Part shown: piece by piece, positions 8,732-16,726 of the stretch
Layout: each line of letters opens with the position of its first letter
Numbering within the stretch: the stretch's first letter is position 1
NCBI RefSeq assembly: GCF_020991275.1
Contig: NZ_JAJLQY010000006.1
Span: forward strand, 186,001 to 250,000
Source: Actinocorallia sp. API 0066
GTDB taxonomy: Bacteria; Actinomycetota; Actinomycetes; Streptosporangiales; Streptosporangiaceae
DNA: 64,000 nucleotides
Direction: 5' to 3'
The notes under the pieces: generated by a model
Seen by the model: the letters and a program-made list of their open reading frames with translations, nothing else
Told to the model about the DNA's origin: nothing
Databases searched by the model: none
Translations under genes and position numbers: made by a program

Positions 8732-9568
8732 TCAGCCCGGCGCGTTGCCGCCGAGCGATTCCGGCAGGTAGTTCTCCAGCGCGGCGGGCTTGAACCCCTG
8801 CTCCTCGATCCAGCCGAGGATCGTCGTCATCTGCTGGGCGAGGCCCTTGCGGTAGTGCATGAGGACGATGTCGCCGGGCTTGAAGCCGGTGCCGCCGTCG
8901 CCGCGCACGAACGCGTCGCGGACGCCCTGCGGCGACGTCGTCCCGTTGTAGTACTCGGCCGACCAGAGCAGGATCGACTTCATCCCGCAGTCCTTGACGA
9001 CCTGCTTGGTGATGTCGTTGTAGGAGCCGAACGGCGGGCGGAACAGCGTAGGGCGGCGGCCGTACTGCTGCTCGATCGTGTCGGACGCGCCACAGACCTG
9101 CTGCTTCTGCCCCTCCGGGCCGAGCGACGGCAGGTTGGGGTGGCTGACCGAGTGGTTCTCCATCCGGGAGCCCGCGTGCTGGAGCGCCCAGAAGTACGGC
9201 CCGTGCTGGGAGATGTAGGTACTGGTGAGGAACGTGAGGATCGGGACCTTCCGGTCGCGGACGATCTGCACGAACTCGGCGTCGTACTCGTAACCGTCGT
9301 CGATCGTCAGGAAGACGACCTTCTCCTGCGTCTCGATCTTGGTGAGCACCGGCGGCAGGCCGTCGTCAGCGGGCTGCGGCACCGTGTAGGAGCCCTTGGC
9401 GGGGGTGGGCCAGGTCTGGTCCGGGATCCGCGCCTGGGCGGTGATCTCGGCGGCGTCCGGGCCGCCGAGCGCGGCGACGCGCACCGTGGGCCACACACCC
9501 GCCGCGAGGGCGAGGGCGACCGCGACCGCACTGGACAACAGGGGGAATCCGCCGCGCATGGCAGCCAA
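8732..9568 (-). CDS. Polysaccharide deacetylase (NodB domain), membrane-anchored or secreted
   Basis: Carbohydrate esterase family 4 type protein of about 278 residues that would remove N- or O-acetyl groups from a cell-wall or surface polymer. An N-terminal hydrophobic segment (about residues 8-25) acts as signal or anchor. The NodB motifs are TIDDGYEYD (motif 1), HSVSHPNL (metal-binding H-x3-H) and RPPFGSYN (motif 3). TTG 9568 has GGAGG 9 bases upstream; ATG 9559 is the alternative start. It ends five bases from the PucR-type stop, so the two genes converge. Confidence 0.87.
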   Translation of the reverse strand: MAAMRGGFPLLSSAVAVALALAAGVWPTVRVAALGGPDAAEITAQARIPDQTWPTPAKGSYTVPQPADDGLPPVLTKIETQEKVVFLTIDDGYEYDAEFVQIVRDRKVPILTFLTSTYISQHGPYFWALQHAGSRMENHSVSHPNLPSLGPEGQKQQVCGASDTIEQQYGRRPTLFRPPFGSYNDITKQVVKDCGMKSILLWSAEYYNGTTSPQGVRDAFVRGDGGTGFKPGDIVLMHYRKGLAQQMTTILGWIEEQGFKPAALENYLPESLGGNAPG

Positions 9569-9724
9569 TCTTGCACACCTCCGCGATCACTGGCGAATCC
9601 TTCGCGCTATCTTCGACGCCGGGAAGCCGCCGAACGCCGGGCCGGTCCGATCACATGACGATCACGGCGCCATCACGGCACGGGTTCGTCCCGGCTCGGA
9701 GGTGGGCGGCGCGAGATTTCCGCA

Positions 9725-10825
9725 ATGTCGATTGACTATGTAGGGATTAGGGTTCATGCTGAGACCGTGCTGCGGGAAGAACTTCGCAAGGGCGACGGCG
9801 CCTGGGAGATGAACTGGGAGGACATGCGCGGCGTCGGACATCTCACGCCCACCGAGCACTTCTTCGTGCACAGCCACACCGGCGTGCCCGAGATCGACGT
9901 CGACTCCTGGACGCTCACCCTGCACGGCGACGGCCTACGCGGCGACCCCGTCACGTTCGACTACCCCACGCTGCGGGAGATGCCCTCCCGGACGGTCACC
10001 GCGTTCCTCGAATGCGCGGGCAACGGCCGCACCCTGTACACGTCGCAGCAGAACCAGCGCGTCTCCGGCACCCCGTGGGGCCTCGGCGCGATCGGCGTCG
10101 CCGAATGGACGGGCACCCCGCTCTCCCTCGTCCTGGAACGCGCGGGCCTGCGCGACGACGCCGTGGACCTCCTGCCGCGCGGCCTTGACCCCGCCTACGT
10201 CGAGGCCGGTGTGGACTACGGGCGGATGCGCAGGCCGCTGCCGGTCGCCAAGGCGATGAAGGACGTCCTGGTCGTCTGGGAGATGAACGGCGCCCCTCTG
10301 ACGCCCGCCCACGGCTTCCCGATCCGCCTGATCGTCCCCGACTGGGTCGGCGTCGCCTCCATCAAGTGGCTAGGCGACATCGAGGTCTCGACCTCCCCCC
10401 TGCACTCCCCCTGGAACACCGACTTCTACCGCCTGTTCGGCCTGGGCTTCCCCCCGGAGGGCAGCGCCCCCCTCACCACGATGCCAGTCAAGAGCGCCTT
10501 CGAGTTGGCCCCCGGCGCCAGGTTGCCGCGCGGCGAGGAAGTCCTCCTCACCGGCCGCTCCTGGTCCGGCAACGGCGCCATCCGCTCGGTGGAGATCAGC
10601 ACCGACAACGGCCAAGGCTGGACCCCCGCCCACCTGGTCGGCCCCCGCCTCCCCCACACCTGGTCCCAGTGGCAGTTCCCCTGGCGCCCCACCACCCGTG
10701 GCCCCGCCACCCTCATGGCCCGAGCCACCGACACCACCGGCGTCACCGAACCCCTAGGCTCCCCCTACAACAACAAGGGCTACCTCTGGTCCGGCGTAGT
10801 CCGCCACCCCATCACCATCACCTAA
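9725..10825 (+). CDS. Molybdopterin-dependent oxidoreductase, sulfite oxidase family
   Basis: Sulfite-oxidase-fold enzyme of 366 residues. The catalytic-type cysteine is in the ECAGNGR motif at about residue 97, the molybdopterin ligand to molybdenum in this family. The C-terminal dimerisation/Ig-like domain is present (SVEISTDNGQGWTPA). No signal peptide or heme domain is seen, so it is probably cytoplasmic. The start ATG 9725 is the first in frame but has no strong ribosome site close by. The last 400 bases are extremely C-rich at wobble positions. The physiological substrate is unknown. Confidence 0.88.
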   Translation: MSIDYVGIRVHAETVLREELRKGDGAWEMNWEDMRGVGHLTPTEHFFVHSHTGVPEIDVDSWTLTLHGDGLRGDPVTFDYPTLREMPSRTVTAFLECAGNGRTLYTSQQNQRVSGTPWGLGAIGVAEWTGTPLSLVLERAGLRDDAVDLLPRGLDPAYVEAGVDYGRMRRPLPVAKAMKDVLVVWEMNGAPLTPAHGFPIRLIVPDWVGVASIKWLGDIEVSTSPLHSPWNTDFYRLFGLGFPPEGSAPLTTMPVKSAFELAPGARLPRGEEVLLTGRSWSGNGAIRSVEISTDNGQGWTPAHLVGPRLPHTWSQWQFPWRPTTRGPATLMARATDTTGVTEPLGSPYNNKGYLWSGVVRHPITIT

Positions 10826-10947
10826 CTAACCCCCTCCGACCAATCCCACCCCACACCGCCCGAAGGCTACGACCGCCGCGGCACTCGTCCTCGCTCCGCG
10901 TCCCCGGACGGCGGTAGGGTGCCACGGGTGAGGACGGGGGCGGTGCG

Positions 10948-11451
10948 GTGAGCGCGGGGGTGCGGCTCGGGGCGTTGGAGGTCGGGCTCATCGACGCTTA
11001 TGTGCGGTGGGACAACGATCCTCGGATCATGGAGGGGCATGGGCGCGCCGAGCCCGTGTCCCGGGCGGAACGCCTCGCCGGGCTGCACGCCCAGATGAGC
11101 GGGGACAACGCCCATTTCACCGTCTATGACGGCGAGGACCTGCCGATCGGGACGATCACCCTGGCGATCGACCACGCGGTCCGCACCGCCGAGTTCTTCA
11201 TCGCGCTCGGGCCCGAAGGCCGGGGACGCGGGCTGGCCGCCCCCGCCACGCGCGCCGCCCTGGACCACGCTTTCAACATCCTGCGCCTGCACAACGTCAT
11301 GCTGACCGTCCTTGCCCCCAACACGCCAGCCGTCCGCGCCTACCGCCGCGCCGGTTTCAGCGTCGTCGGCACCCGCCGAAACAGCGGCATCTGGAACGGC
11401 GAGCGCTGCAACGAACTCCTCATGGACGCAATCCCCCCAACCCCGAACTAA
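10948..11451 (+). CDS. GNAT-family N-acetyltransferase
   Basis: Protein of 167 residues in the GNAT superfamily (RimJ/RimL-like), which transfers acetyl from acetyl-CoA to an amine. The acetyl-CoA loop reads GPEGRGRGLA, followed by the typical helix and the NTPAVRAYRRAGF segment near the end. GTG 10948 is chosen as the start. The substrate cannot be told from sequence. The first ~100 bases are strongly G-rich, unlike the C-rich end of the upstream gene. Confidence 0.8.
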   Translation: MSAGVRLGALEVGLIDAYVRWDNDPRIMEGHGRAEPVSRAERLAGLHAQMSGDNAHFTVYDGEDLPIGTITLAIDHAVRTAEFFIALGPEGRGRGLAAPATRAALDHAFNILRLHNVMLTVLAPNTPAVRAYRRAGFSVVGTRRNSGIWNGERCNELLMDAIPPTPN

Positions 11452-11652
11452 CACCACCCCCACCCCACACACTCCCCTCCCTCGAACACGCCACCCGTGC
11501 CGCTGGCCTCTGACCTGGCGTGATCGCCACGCGGTACCGGGGTCCGGGAGCTGAAGTGTGTCCACACCGGGTCAAGGGGGTTTGTCTGTGCGGTTGGCGG
11601 CCTAGGTCTTCTGGCGTGCGCATCCGCGCGTCGCGAGGCTTGGAGGAAGCGC

Positions 11653-12072
11653 GTGCCCGTGATCTTTGTGGGGATCATGCCCGACAACCCCGGAGGTGCT
11701 TGTCCCGCCGTGTTCCGGGCTGCGGAGCCCGGGGGCGGTTATTACTTCCAGGGCAAGATCGTGGAGCGGCGACCGGTTCCGAATGGCCGGGCGCTCGTCT
11801 GGTTGCCGGAGTCGATGACGGAGATCATCCGGGCGGCGTGCGATGTCCACCCCTCCGCTGGGACGCACGGCGACGGGAAGACGGCCGGGACCGGGCAGGC
11901 GACGCGCACGGACGACGGTTTCCATATTCAGGGCACGATCGTGGCGGACCCGGAGATACTGGCAAAGATCGCGGCGGATAGCCCGATCCTCGCTGACGAA
12001 CTGGTCGTGTGGCTGCCGGAGACCGCGACCGTCGAGATCGTGGAGGCATGTGATGTCCGAGGTGTCGTTTGA
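11653..12072 (+). CDS. Unknown protein with internal duplication
   Basis: Protein of 139 residues with no family I recognise. It contains two related halves: a first copy with YYFQGKIVERR ... ALVWLPESMTEIIRAACDV and a second with FHIQGTIVADP ... LVVWLPETATVEIVEACDV. The shared pattern is QG-x-IV, a VWLPE strand and an EI-xx-ACDV end. GTG 11653 has a strong GGAGGAAGCGC ribosome site. The 3' end overlaps the DUF6879 gene by 20 bases, so the two are probably co-translated. No signal peptide or membrane segment is seen. Confidence 0.65.
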   Translation: MPVIFVGIMPDNPGGACPAVFRAAEPGGGYYFQGKIVERRPVPNGRALVWLPESMTEIIRAACDVHPSAGTHGDGKTAGTGQATRTDDGFHIQGTIVADPEILAKIAADSPILADELVVWLPETATVEIVEACDVRGVV

Positions 12073-12562
12073 GGACCTGCTGGACGGCGCGGAGCACGAG
12101 GCCGTGAAGTTCGAGCTGCGCGACGCCTACCTGACCTCCGATCCCGCCTATCTGGGCTGGCTGGCGGGTGAGCCGGTCGAGAAGGTCAGCGCGGAGTACG
12201 AGGACTGGACCAGCCTGGTCCGGGCGACGGTGTCACGCGGCGTGCGGATACGGCGGGTGCGCGTGGTCTCCGAGCCCGTGTCCGAGTACGTCAGGTTCGA
12301 GCACGCGGTGACGCCCGCCGTCAATCTCGCCGGAGGGGAGGAGATCCGCTGGCTCGCCCGGCGTGAGGCCCGCGACCTCCTCATCCCGGCCGTGGACGTC
12401 TGGGCGGTGGACGGGAAGACCGCGCTGTTCCTTCACTTCTCCGGGGAGGGCGATCTCGTCGGCTCGGACGTCGTGACCGACAAGGCCACGGTCGCCCCGG
12501 TCGTGACGGCCTTCTCCGCCGCCTGGAAGCGGGCGATCCCGCACGGGGAGTTCAAGGTCTGA
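12053..12562 (+). CDS. DUF6879 family protein
   Basis: Protein of 169 residues of the actinobacterial DUF6879 group, which is usually encoded beside Scr1-type HTH regulators, as here. Landmarks are FEDLLDGAEHEAVKFELRDA near the start, the DWTSLVRATVSRGVRIRRVR segment and WAVDGKTALFLHFSGEGDL. ATG 12053 has GGAGG 6 bases upstream. The role is unknown; association with HTH/DUF5753 proteins suggests a signalling or regulatory pair. Confidence 0.75.
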   Translation: MSEVSFEDLLDGAEHEAVKFELRDAYLTSDPAYLGWLAGEPVEKVSAEYEDWTSLVRATVSRGVRIRRVRVVSEPVSEYVRFEHAVTPAVNLAGGEEIRWLARREARDLLIPAVDVWAVDGKTALFLHFSGEGDLVGSDVVTDKATVAPVVTAFSAAWKRAIPHGEFKV

Positions 12563-12569
12563 CTCCCCT

Positions 12570-13436
12570 TTGACGCCCCCCGCTTCGTCCTCCACAGCCC
12601 AGGCCGCCCGGCAGGCACTCGCCGACCGGCTCCGTGACCTCAGGCTCGACGCCAACCTGTCCGCACGACAGCTGTCCGCTGCCGCGGGCTGGCACGAGGC
12701 GAAGACCTCACGTATTGAGAACGCCAAGAAGACCCCCTCGGAGCAGGACGTCCGGCGCTGGTGCGATGCGTGCGGCGTGCCCGGCCTCGCCCCCGAACTC
12801 ATCGCGACCGTCCGCGCGGTGGATTCGACGTGGCTGGAGTGGCGGCGAGCCGAGCGGACCGGCCTCAAGCACCTGAACGTCCAGGTCCGCGACCTCTACG
12901 AACGGACCAACCTGTTCCGTGTCTACTCGCCCACCTTCGTTCCCGGCCCGGTACAGACCGAGGACGCCATCCGCGCGATCCTGACCTCGGTCCGAGCACG
13001 TCGCCGGGTGGCCGTCAACGACGTCGAGGCCGCGGTCGCCGAGCGCGTCAACCGGCAGGAATCACTGTTCAGCCGGGGCGGGCACCGGTTTCACCTCGTC
13101 CTGGAACAGGCGGCGCTCGGCATGCAGGTCGGCGGCCCCCGCGTCCAGGCAGGCCAGCTGCGCCGCCTCCTGGACGTGCGGCGACTGCCCGCCGTCTCCC
13201 TCGGCATCATCCCGTCCGGCACCGACCGGAGCGAGCGGCAGTGGGGCGTGGAGATGTTCTTCATGTTCGATGACGCCCGGGTCAGCGTCGAGCTGGTATC
13301 CGGATTCCTCAACGTCACCGCTCCGGCCGAGATCGCCATGTACGCCGAGACCTTCGCCGGGCTGTCCGAACTCGCCGCCTACGGCGACGCGGCGGCGGAT
13401 CTGATCGAAGGGGCGCTCCGGGACCTCTCCGCGTAG
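12570..13436 (+). CDS. Helix-turn-helix regulator, Scr1/DUF5753 type
   Basis: Regulator of 288 residues: an N-terminal XRE-type HTH (about residues 15-70, with NLSARQLSAAAGWHEAKTSRI) and a C-terminal DUF5753 domain (about 95-280) with the YERTNLFRVYSPTFVPGPVQ lead-in and a FLNVTAP segment. The start is TTG 12570, 7 bases after the DUF6879 stop; no ATG or GTG lies near. Such proteins often pair with a small DUF397 partner, which is not found here; DUF6879 occupies the neighbour position. It may control the peptide/oxygenase genes downstream. Confidence 0.82.
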   Translation: MTPPASSSTAQAARQALADRLRDLRLDANLSARQLSAAAGWHEAKTSRIENAKKTPSEQDVRRWCDACGVPGLAPELIATVRAVDSTWLEWRRAERTGLKHLNVQVRDLYERTNLFRVYSPTFVPGPVQTEDAIRAILTSVRARRRVAVNDVEAAVAERVNRQESLFSRGGHRFHLVLEQAALGMQVGGPRVQAGQLRRLLDVRRLPAVSLGIIPSGTDRSERQWGVEMFFMFDDARVSVELVSGFLNVTAPAEIAMYAETFAGLSELAAYGDAAADLIEGALRDLSA

Positions 13437-13560
13437 ACGCCGGGCCGCAAGGAGCCGCAAGTTCGTTGGCCGGGCAGCCGCCGACGCGCCATCCTCGAGA
13501 AGGCACGGGGCTGCGGCCGTCGCGAGGCCGCGCCCGTCCTCTGTCGGAAGGCGGTAGCTC

Positions 13561-13701
13561 ATGCATGACGACCTGTTGGTGGCCGTGGAGGTCCTCGGCG
13601 CCATCCACGACCGGTACGACACCGGCCAGTCCGACCCGCCACCGGACGGCGGCGGCGACAGCTCGTGGCCCGAAGGCGACGCCCTGAACCACCCGGCCTG
13701 A
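13561..13701 (+). CDS. 46-residue peptide, possible modified-peptide precursor
   Basis: Small gene starting at ATG 13561 after GGAAGG. The product has an amphipathic N-terminal half (MHDDLLVAVEVLGAIHDRYD) and a C-terminal half rich in Pro, Gly, Asp and Ser with one Trp (DPPPDGGGDSSWPEGD), ending NHPA. It lies 61 bases before a JmjC-type oxygenase and after an HTH regulator. A helical leader plus a low-complexity tail next to a modifying-type enzyme resembles a RiPP precursor, but no cleavage site or known class signature is visible. The coding call rests on the ribosome site, the position and the composition. Confidence 0.5.
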   Translation: MHDDLLVAVEVLGAIHDRYDTGQSDPPPDGGGDSSWPEGDALNHPA

Positions 13702-13762
13702 ACCACCCGGGCCGTGCTGACGGGCACGGCCCCTCCCCCAGCGCAGAGAGGGCATCACCGTC

Positions 13763-14974
13763 ATGACCCATCGGCTGATCGACCACGTGGAGAAGGCGCT
13801 CGGCTGGGCCGGCCCCGAACGCCTCGGCCGGGATTTCGCCGTGGGGGGCGGGGCCGGGACAGACCTCGTCGAACGCCTCCTGACGCCGTCGCGCCTGCTG
13901 GACCTGGTGATGCGGCGCAGCCTGGCCGACCCGCAGTTGCGCTGCTTCCGCGACGGGACAGAACTGCATCCGAACGCCTACGTCACGCGAGGTGTGACGC
14001 GCCGCGGCCAGAGCATCGGGATGGTCGACATGCGCCGTCTGGCCGGTCTCCTCGACGGCGGCGCGACCCTGGTCGTGGACCAGGTGAACGTCTTCGATCC
14101 GACCCTGGAAGCCGCCTGCCGGGCACTGCAATGGTGGTCCCGGGAGCGCGTCCAGGCCAACGTCTACCTGACCACCAACGACGCCACGGGCTTCGACCTG
14201 CACTGGGACGACCACGACGTCCTGATCGTCCAGCTCGCCGGAGAGAAACGCTGGGAGGTGCGCGGCGGCTCCCGCCGCGCACCTATGTACCGGGACGCCG
14301 CGCGGAACTCCACGCCCGGCGCGGACGTCGTCTGGACCGGCGTCCTGCGCCCTGGCGAGGTGATGCACATCCCGCGCGGTTCCTGGCACAAGGCCACCCG
14401 AAAGGGGCTCGGCACCGGCCTCAGCATGCACGTGACCTTCGGTCTCGTGCAGCGCACAGGCGTCCACTGGATGTCCTGGCTCGCCGACTGGTCCCGCGAC
14501 ACCGACCTGTTCCGTGAGGATCTCCAGCGGTGGGCCGACCCGCGGGAGCGGGAACATCAGTGCCGACGGCTCGGTGACGAGGCCGCCGCACTCATACGGT
14601 CCCGCGGCCCGGCCGCCTACCTCACGGCCCATGAGCAGGAGACCGGCGCATCACGCCACGTCCGTCACCTGGCCGTTCTCGGCCCGCTCCGTTCCGTCGT
14701 GTGCGTCACCGACTTCCCGCCGCGGATCGAAAGCCATGAGAACACCGTCGAGGTTCTGGCTGCGGGGAAGCGGCTCACCTTCGCTCATGAGGCGCTGCCC
14801 TCGCTTCGGCTGCTTCTGGGCGGAGATCCGGTGCCACTCGCCGACGCCGTGGCCGTCGCCGGAAGCGCGTCCGAGCGGGTCGCGGAGATCCTGGTCGAAG
14901 AGGAGCTGTGCGCATGGCTGACCCCGGAATTGTCCTCGGGCTACACCGATCTCGTCACCGCCGCGACACCCTGA
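13763..14974 (+). CDS. JmjC/cupin-fold oxygenase-like protein
   Basis: Protein of 403 residues related to JmjC-type 2-oxoglutarate/Fe(II) oxygenases of the bacterial ribosomal-oxygenase (RoxA-like) group. The facial triad is visible as the HWDDHD segment (H-x-D) at about residue 152 and a later histidine in HIPRGSWHKA at about residue 207. The C-terminal part (about 290-400) looks like a winged-helix region. Such enzymes hydroxylate protein or peptide side chains. ATG 13763 has GAGGG 10 bases upstream. The upstream 46-residue peptide is a possible substrate, by position only. Confidence 0.75.
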   Translation: MTHRLIDHVEKALGWAGPERLGRDFAVGGGAGTDLVERLLTPSRLLDLVMRRSLADPQLRCFRDGTELHPNAYVTRGVTRRGQSIGMVDMRRLAGLLDGGATLVVDQVNVFDPTLEAACRALQWWSRERVQANVYLTTNDATGFDLHWDDHDVLIVQLAGEKRWEVRGGSRRAPMYRDAARNSTPGADVVWTGVLRPGEVMHIPRGSWHKATRKGLGTGLSMHVTFGLVQRTGVHWMSWLADWSRDTDLFREDLQRWADPREREHQCRRLGDEAAALIRSRGPAAYLTAHEQETGASRHVRHLAVLGPLRSVVCVTDFPPRIESHENTVEVLAAGKRLTFAHEALPSLRLLLGGDPVPLADAVAVAGSASERVAEILVEEELCAWLTPELSSGYTDLVTAATP

Positions 14975-15267
14975 CCGGAGCGCTGGACCTCGGCGTCACC
15001 CATCTCGACACCGGCTTCAGCTACCGGGCTTTCACCTCACACGAGACTCTCGCCGACGTCGCCGCCGACCTCCTCGGCCGCTTCACCGTCTCCACCAAGA
15101 TCGGCTTCTTCCGGACGCCGGACGGCGTCCGCCATTCCCTCGCACCCGAGCTCCTGGGCGGTGGTGACGGGTGGGGGGACCGTCGGGTGGGCGGCGGTCG
15201 CTGGGCTTGGGGGGTCAGGTGTCGATTTCCCAGGCGTAGTCGATCTCCCAGTAGTGGGTGGGCATGA
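14914..15267 (+). pseudogene. Aldo/keto reductase, 3'-truncated
   Basis: The first 80 residues match the N-terminus of an aldo/keto reductase: ALDLGVTHLDTGFSYR holds the conserved Asp-Thr region and FTVSTKIGFF the lysine strand. After SLAPELL (about 15153) similarity stops and the frame runs through G-rich sequence to a stop at 15267 inside the opposite GntR gene. Intact members are about 300 residues, so roughly three quarters is missing. ATG 14914 overlaps the end of the JmjC gene, so the two were once co-translated. The break coincides with the start of the GntR region. Confidence 0.75.
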
Positions 15268-15962
15268 CGTGGAGGCAGACTTCGACGGGGCGGCCTTCGG
15301 CGGTCCAGCCGACGTGGGTGATGACGAAGACGCGTTGGTCCGCTGACATGTCGAGGAAGGCCATCTCCTCTTCGGTCGGCGGCCTGACGGTGACGCGTTC
15401 GGTCATGCGCCGCTGGGCGTGGCCGAGTTCGGCGAGCCGACTGATCATGCCGCCCTGACCCTGTTCGACCTCTTCGAGGACCGTTCCGGCCGCGATGTCG
15501 AGCGGTATGTAGGACGGGGCGATCTGGACGGGCGTGTCGTCGGCGAACATCCGGCGGTGGCGGACGAGTACCTCTTCACCGTCCGGCGTACCGAGGATCT
15601 CCGCGACCTCCGGCGGTGGGACGGCCCGGCTCACGGTGAGCTGGGAACGCGGGGTCATCCCGAGCGCCCTGATCTCGGTGTCGAACGCGCCCACCCCCCT
15701 GCTCGCGGGCGGCCTTCGTGTAGCGGGTCATCGCGTCGCGGCGGATCTTACGCGGCATGGCGGTCACAAAGGTCCCCTTCCCCTGCCGGGTGGAGATTAG
15801 CCCCTCGGTGCGCAGCACCCTGAGGACGTTGTTCAACGTTGCTCGTGTGGTCCCGAAACGCTCAGCGAGTTCGGGCTCAGGAGGCAGCGTCGCACCCCGT
15901 GGGTACGCGCCCGTCATGATCTCGTCGCGGAGAATTGCGGCGATATCTCGGTATTTGGTCAT
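15215..15962 (-). pseudogene. GntR/UTRA regulator split by a frameshift
   Basis: An N-terminal GntR winged helix (MTKYRDIAAILRDEI; ERFGTTRATLNNVLRVLRTE) is read from ATG 15962, which has GGAGG 5 bases upstream. The C-terminal UTRA ligand domain (IRALGMTPRSQLTV ... IDYAWEIDT) is in another frame and ends at 15215. The frames join at a run of six C (15694-15699). Removing one C gives a continuous protein of 248 residues, the normal length, reading ...AREQGVGAFDTEI... across the join. It is either a real single-base inactivation or a sequencing error. It faces operator repeats and two small genes. Confidence 0.8.
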
Positions 15963-15996
15963 CCTTGCCTCCCTGGTAGCAGCATACGAGACCAGA

Positions 15997-16071
15997 AACG
16001 TTAGACGTTCCGGTTGACGCATCCCGAGATCACCGTGCAATCTTATGACACCAGACGTTAGACGTTAGACG
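15997..16071. promoter_or_regulatory. Repeated ACGTTAGACGT operators in the GntR divergent promoter
   Basis: Two copies of the palindrome ACGT-TAG-ACGT lie at 15998-16008 and 16055-16065; the second is extended by a further TTAGACG up to 16071. They sit between the GntR gene (start 15962, leftward) and the small gene starting at 16084 (rightward). Position and symmetry suggest autoregulation and divergent repression by the GntR protein, as in plasmid-type Kor systems. Confidence 0.6.
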
Positions 16072-16083
16072 AGGGGCCTCCAC

Positions 16084-16443
16084 ATGCGCGACGCCGACAG
16101 GTCAGCAGTGCCCGGGGACATGGGATGCCCGGTTCGTCGGGCGCGGGTCGAGTGGGCGGTGCTGTCGCTGCTGCGGGTGCCGCTGGCGGTGCTGGGGGTG
16201 CGGGCACGGCTGCGGTGGGAGGGGCGGCGGCCCTACCTGTTGGTGTGTCGCCGGGGGGCGACGGTCGGGACCGGGGTGTATCCGCGGCGGACGTCGGGTA
16301 ACCGGTTCGTGCTCGAAGTCGGGGAAGACGGGTACGTGGAGTGCCCAATATCGAACATGCGGGCGCTGCTGGCGCTGATCGTGTGGGAGACGTCGATGCC
16401 CGCGCTCGTGGGGCGGCTGCGCGCGGCGGGAGGTGGCCGGTGA
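16084..16443 (+). CDS. Unknown small protein (element-associated)
   Basis: Predicted protein of 119 residues starting at ATG 16084, 13 bases after the operator repeats. It is Arg- and Leu-rich, with VEWAVLSLLRVPLAVLGVRA near the N-terminus and a stretch ending YVECPISNMRALLALIVWE. I recognise no family. It ends in a TGATG overlap with the next gene. The pairing with a GntR regulator resembles small gene sets of actinobacterial integrative elements or plasmids, but no integrase, replication or transfer gene is present. Confidence 0.55.
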   Translation: MRDADRSAVPGDMGCPVRRARVEWAVLSLLRVPLAVLGVRARLRWEGRRPYLLVCRRGATVGTGVYPRRTSGNRFVLEVGEDGYVECPISNMRALLALIVWETSMPALVGRLRAAGGGR

Positions 16444-16703
16444 TGGTGCGGCTGAGCCGGGAGGGCGTCGCGCAGGACGAGGCACGGCGCACGCGGCGGC
16501 GCCAGGCCGCCGCGTTGGAGCGGGAGATCCGCGGCGCGCGGGTGTGGTGGGGGGACGCCTGTGGGACGTGGTTCGGGTTTGTCGCCGGGCCTACTCGGGC
16601 TACGGATCGGCTGGTGGAGGCGTCGTCCTTGGGTCGGCTTCGTGAGTTGATGCTTGCTCCGCCGCAGGCCGGGACGGCGTGGCGGGTGGCGGGACGCTAC
16701 TGA
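16443..16703 (+). CDS. Unknown small protein
   Basis: Predicted protein of 86 residues. ATG 16443 (or GTG 16440) follows GGGAGG and overlaps the stop of the previous gene, so it is translationally coupled. The N-terminal half is very Arg-rich (EARRTRRRQAAALEREIRGA), followed by VWWGDACGTWFGFV, a pattern seen in small hypothetical proteins of actinomycete mobile elements. No function can be assigned. Confidence 0.55.
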   Translation: MVRLSREGVAQDEARRTRRRQAAALEREIRGARVWWGDACGTWFGFVAGPTRATDRLVEASSLGRLRELMLAPPQAGTAWRVAGRY

Positions 16704-16726
16704 CAAGGCGGCGTTGATCGCCTGGC

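Noticed and set aside
15170-15267. C-terminal part of the truncated aldo/keto reductase frame as a real domain
   Set aside because: The residues are Gly/Arg/Trp-rich read-through, lacking any reductase similarity, and overlap the opposite GntR gene.
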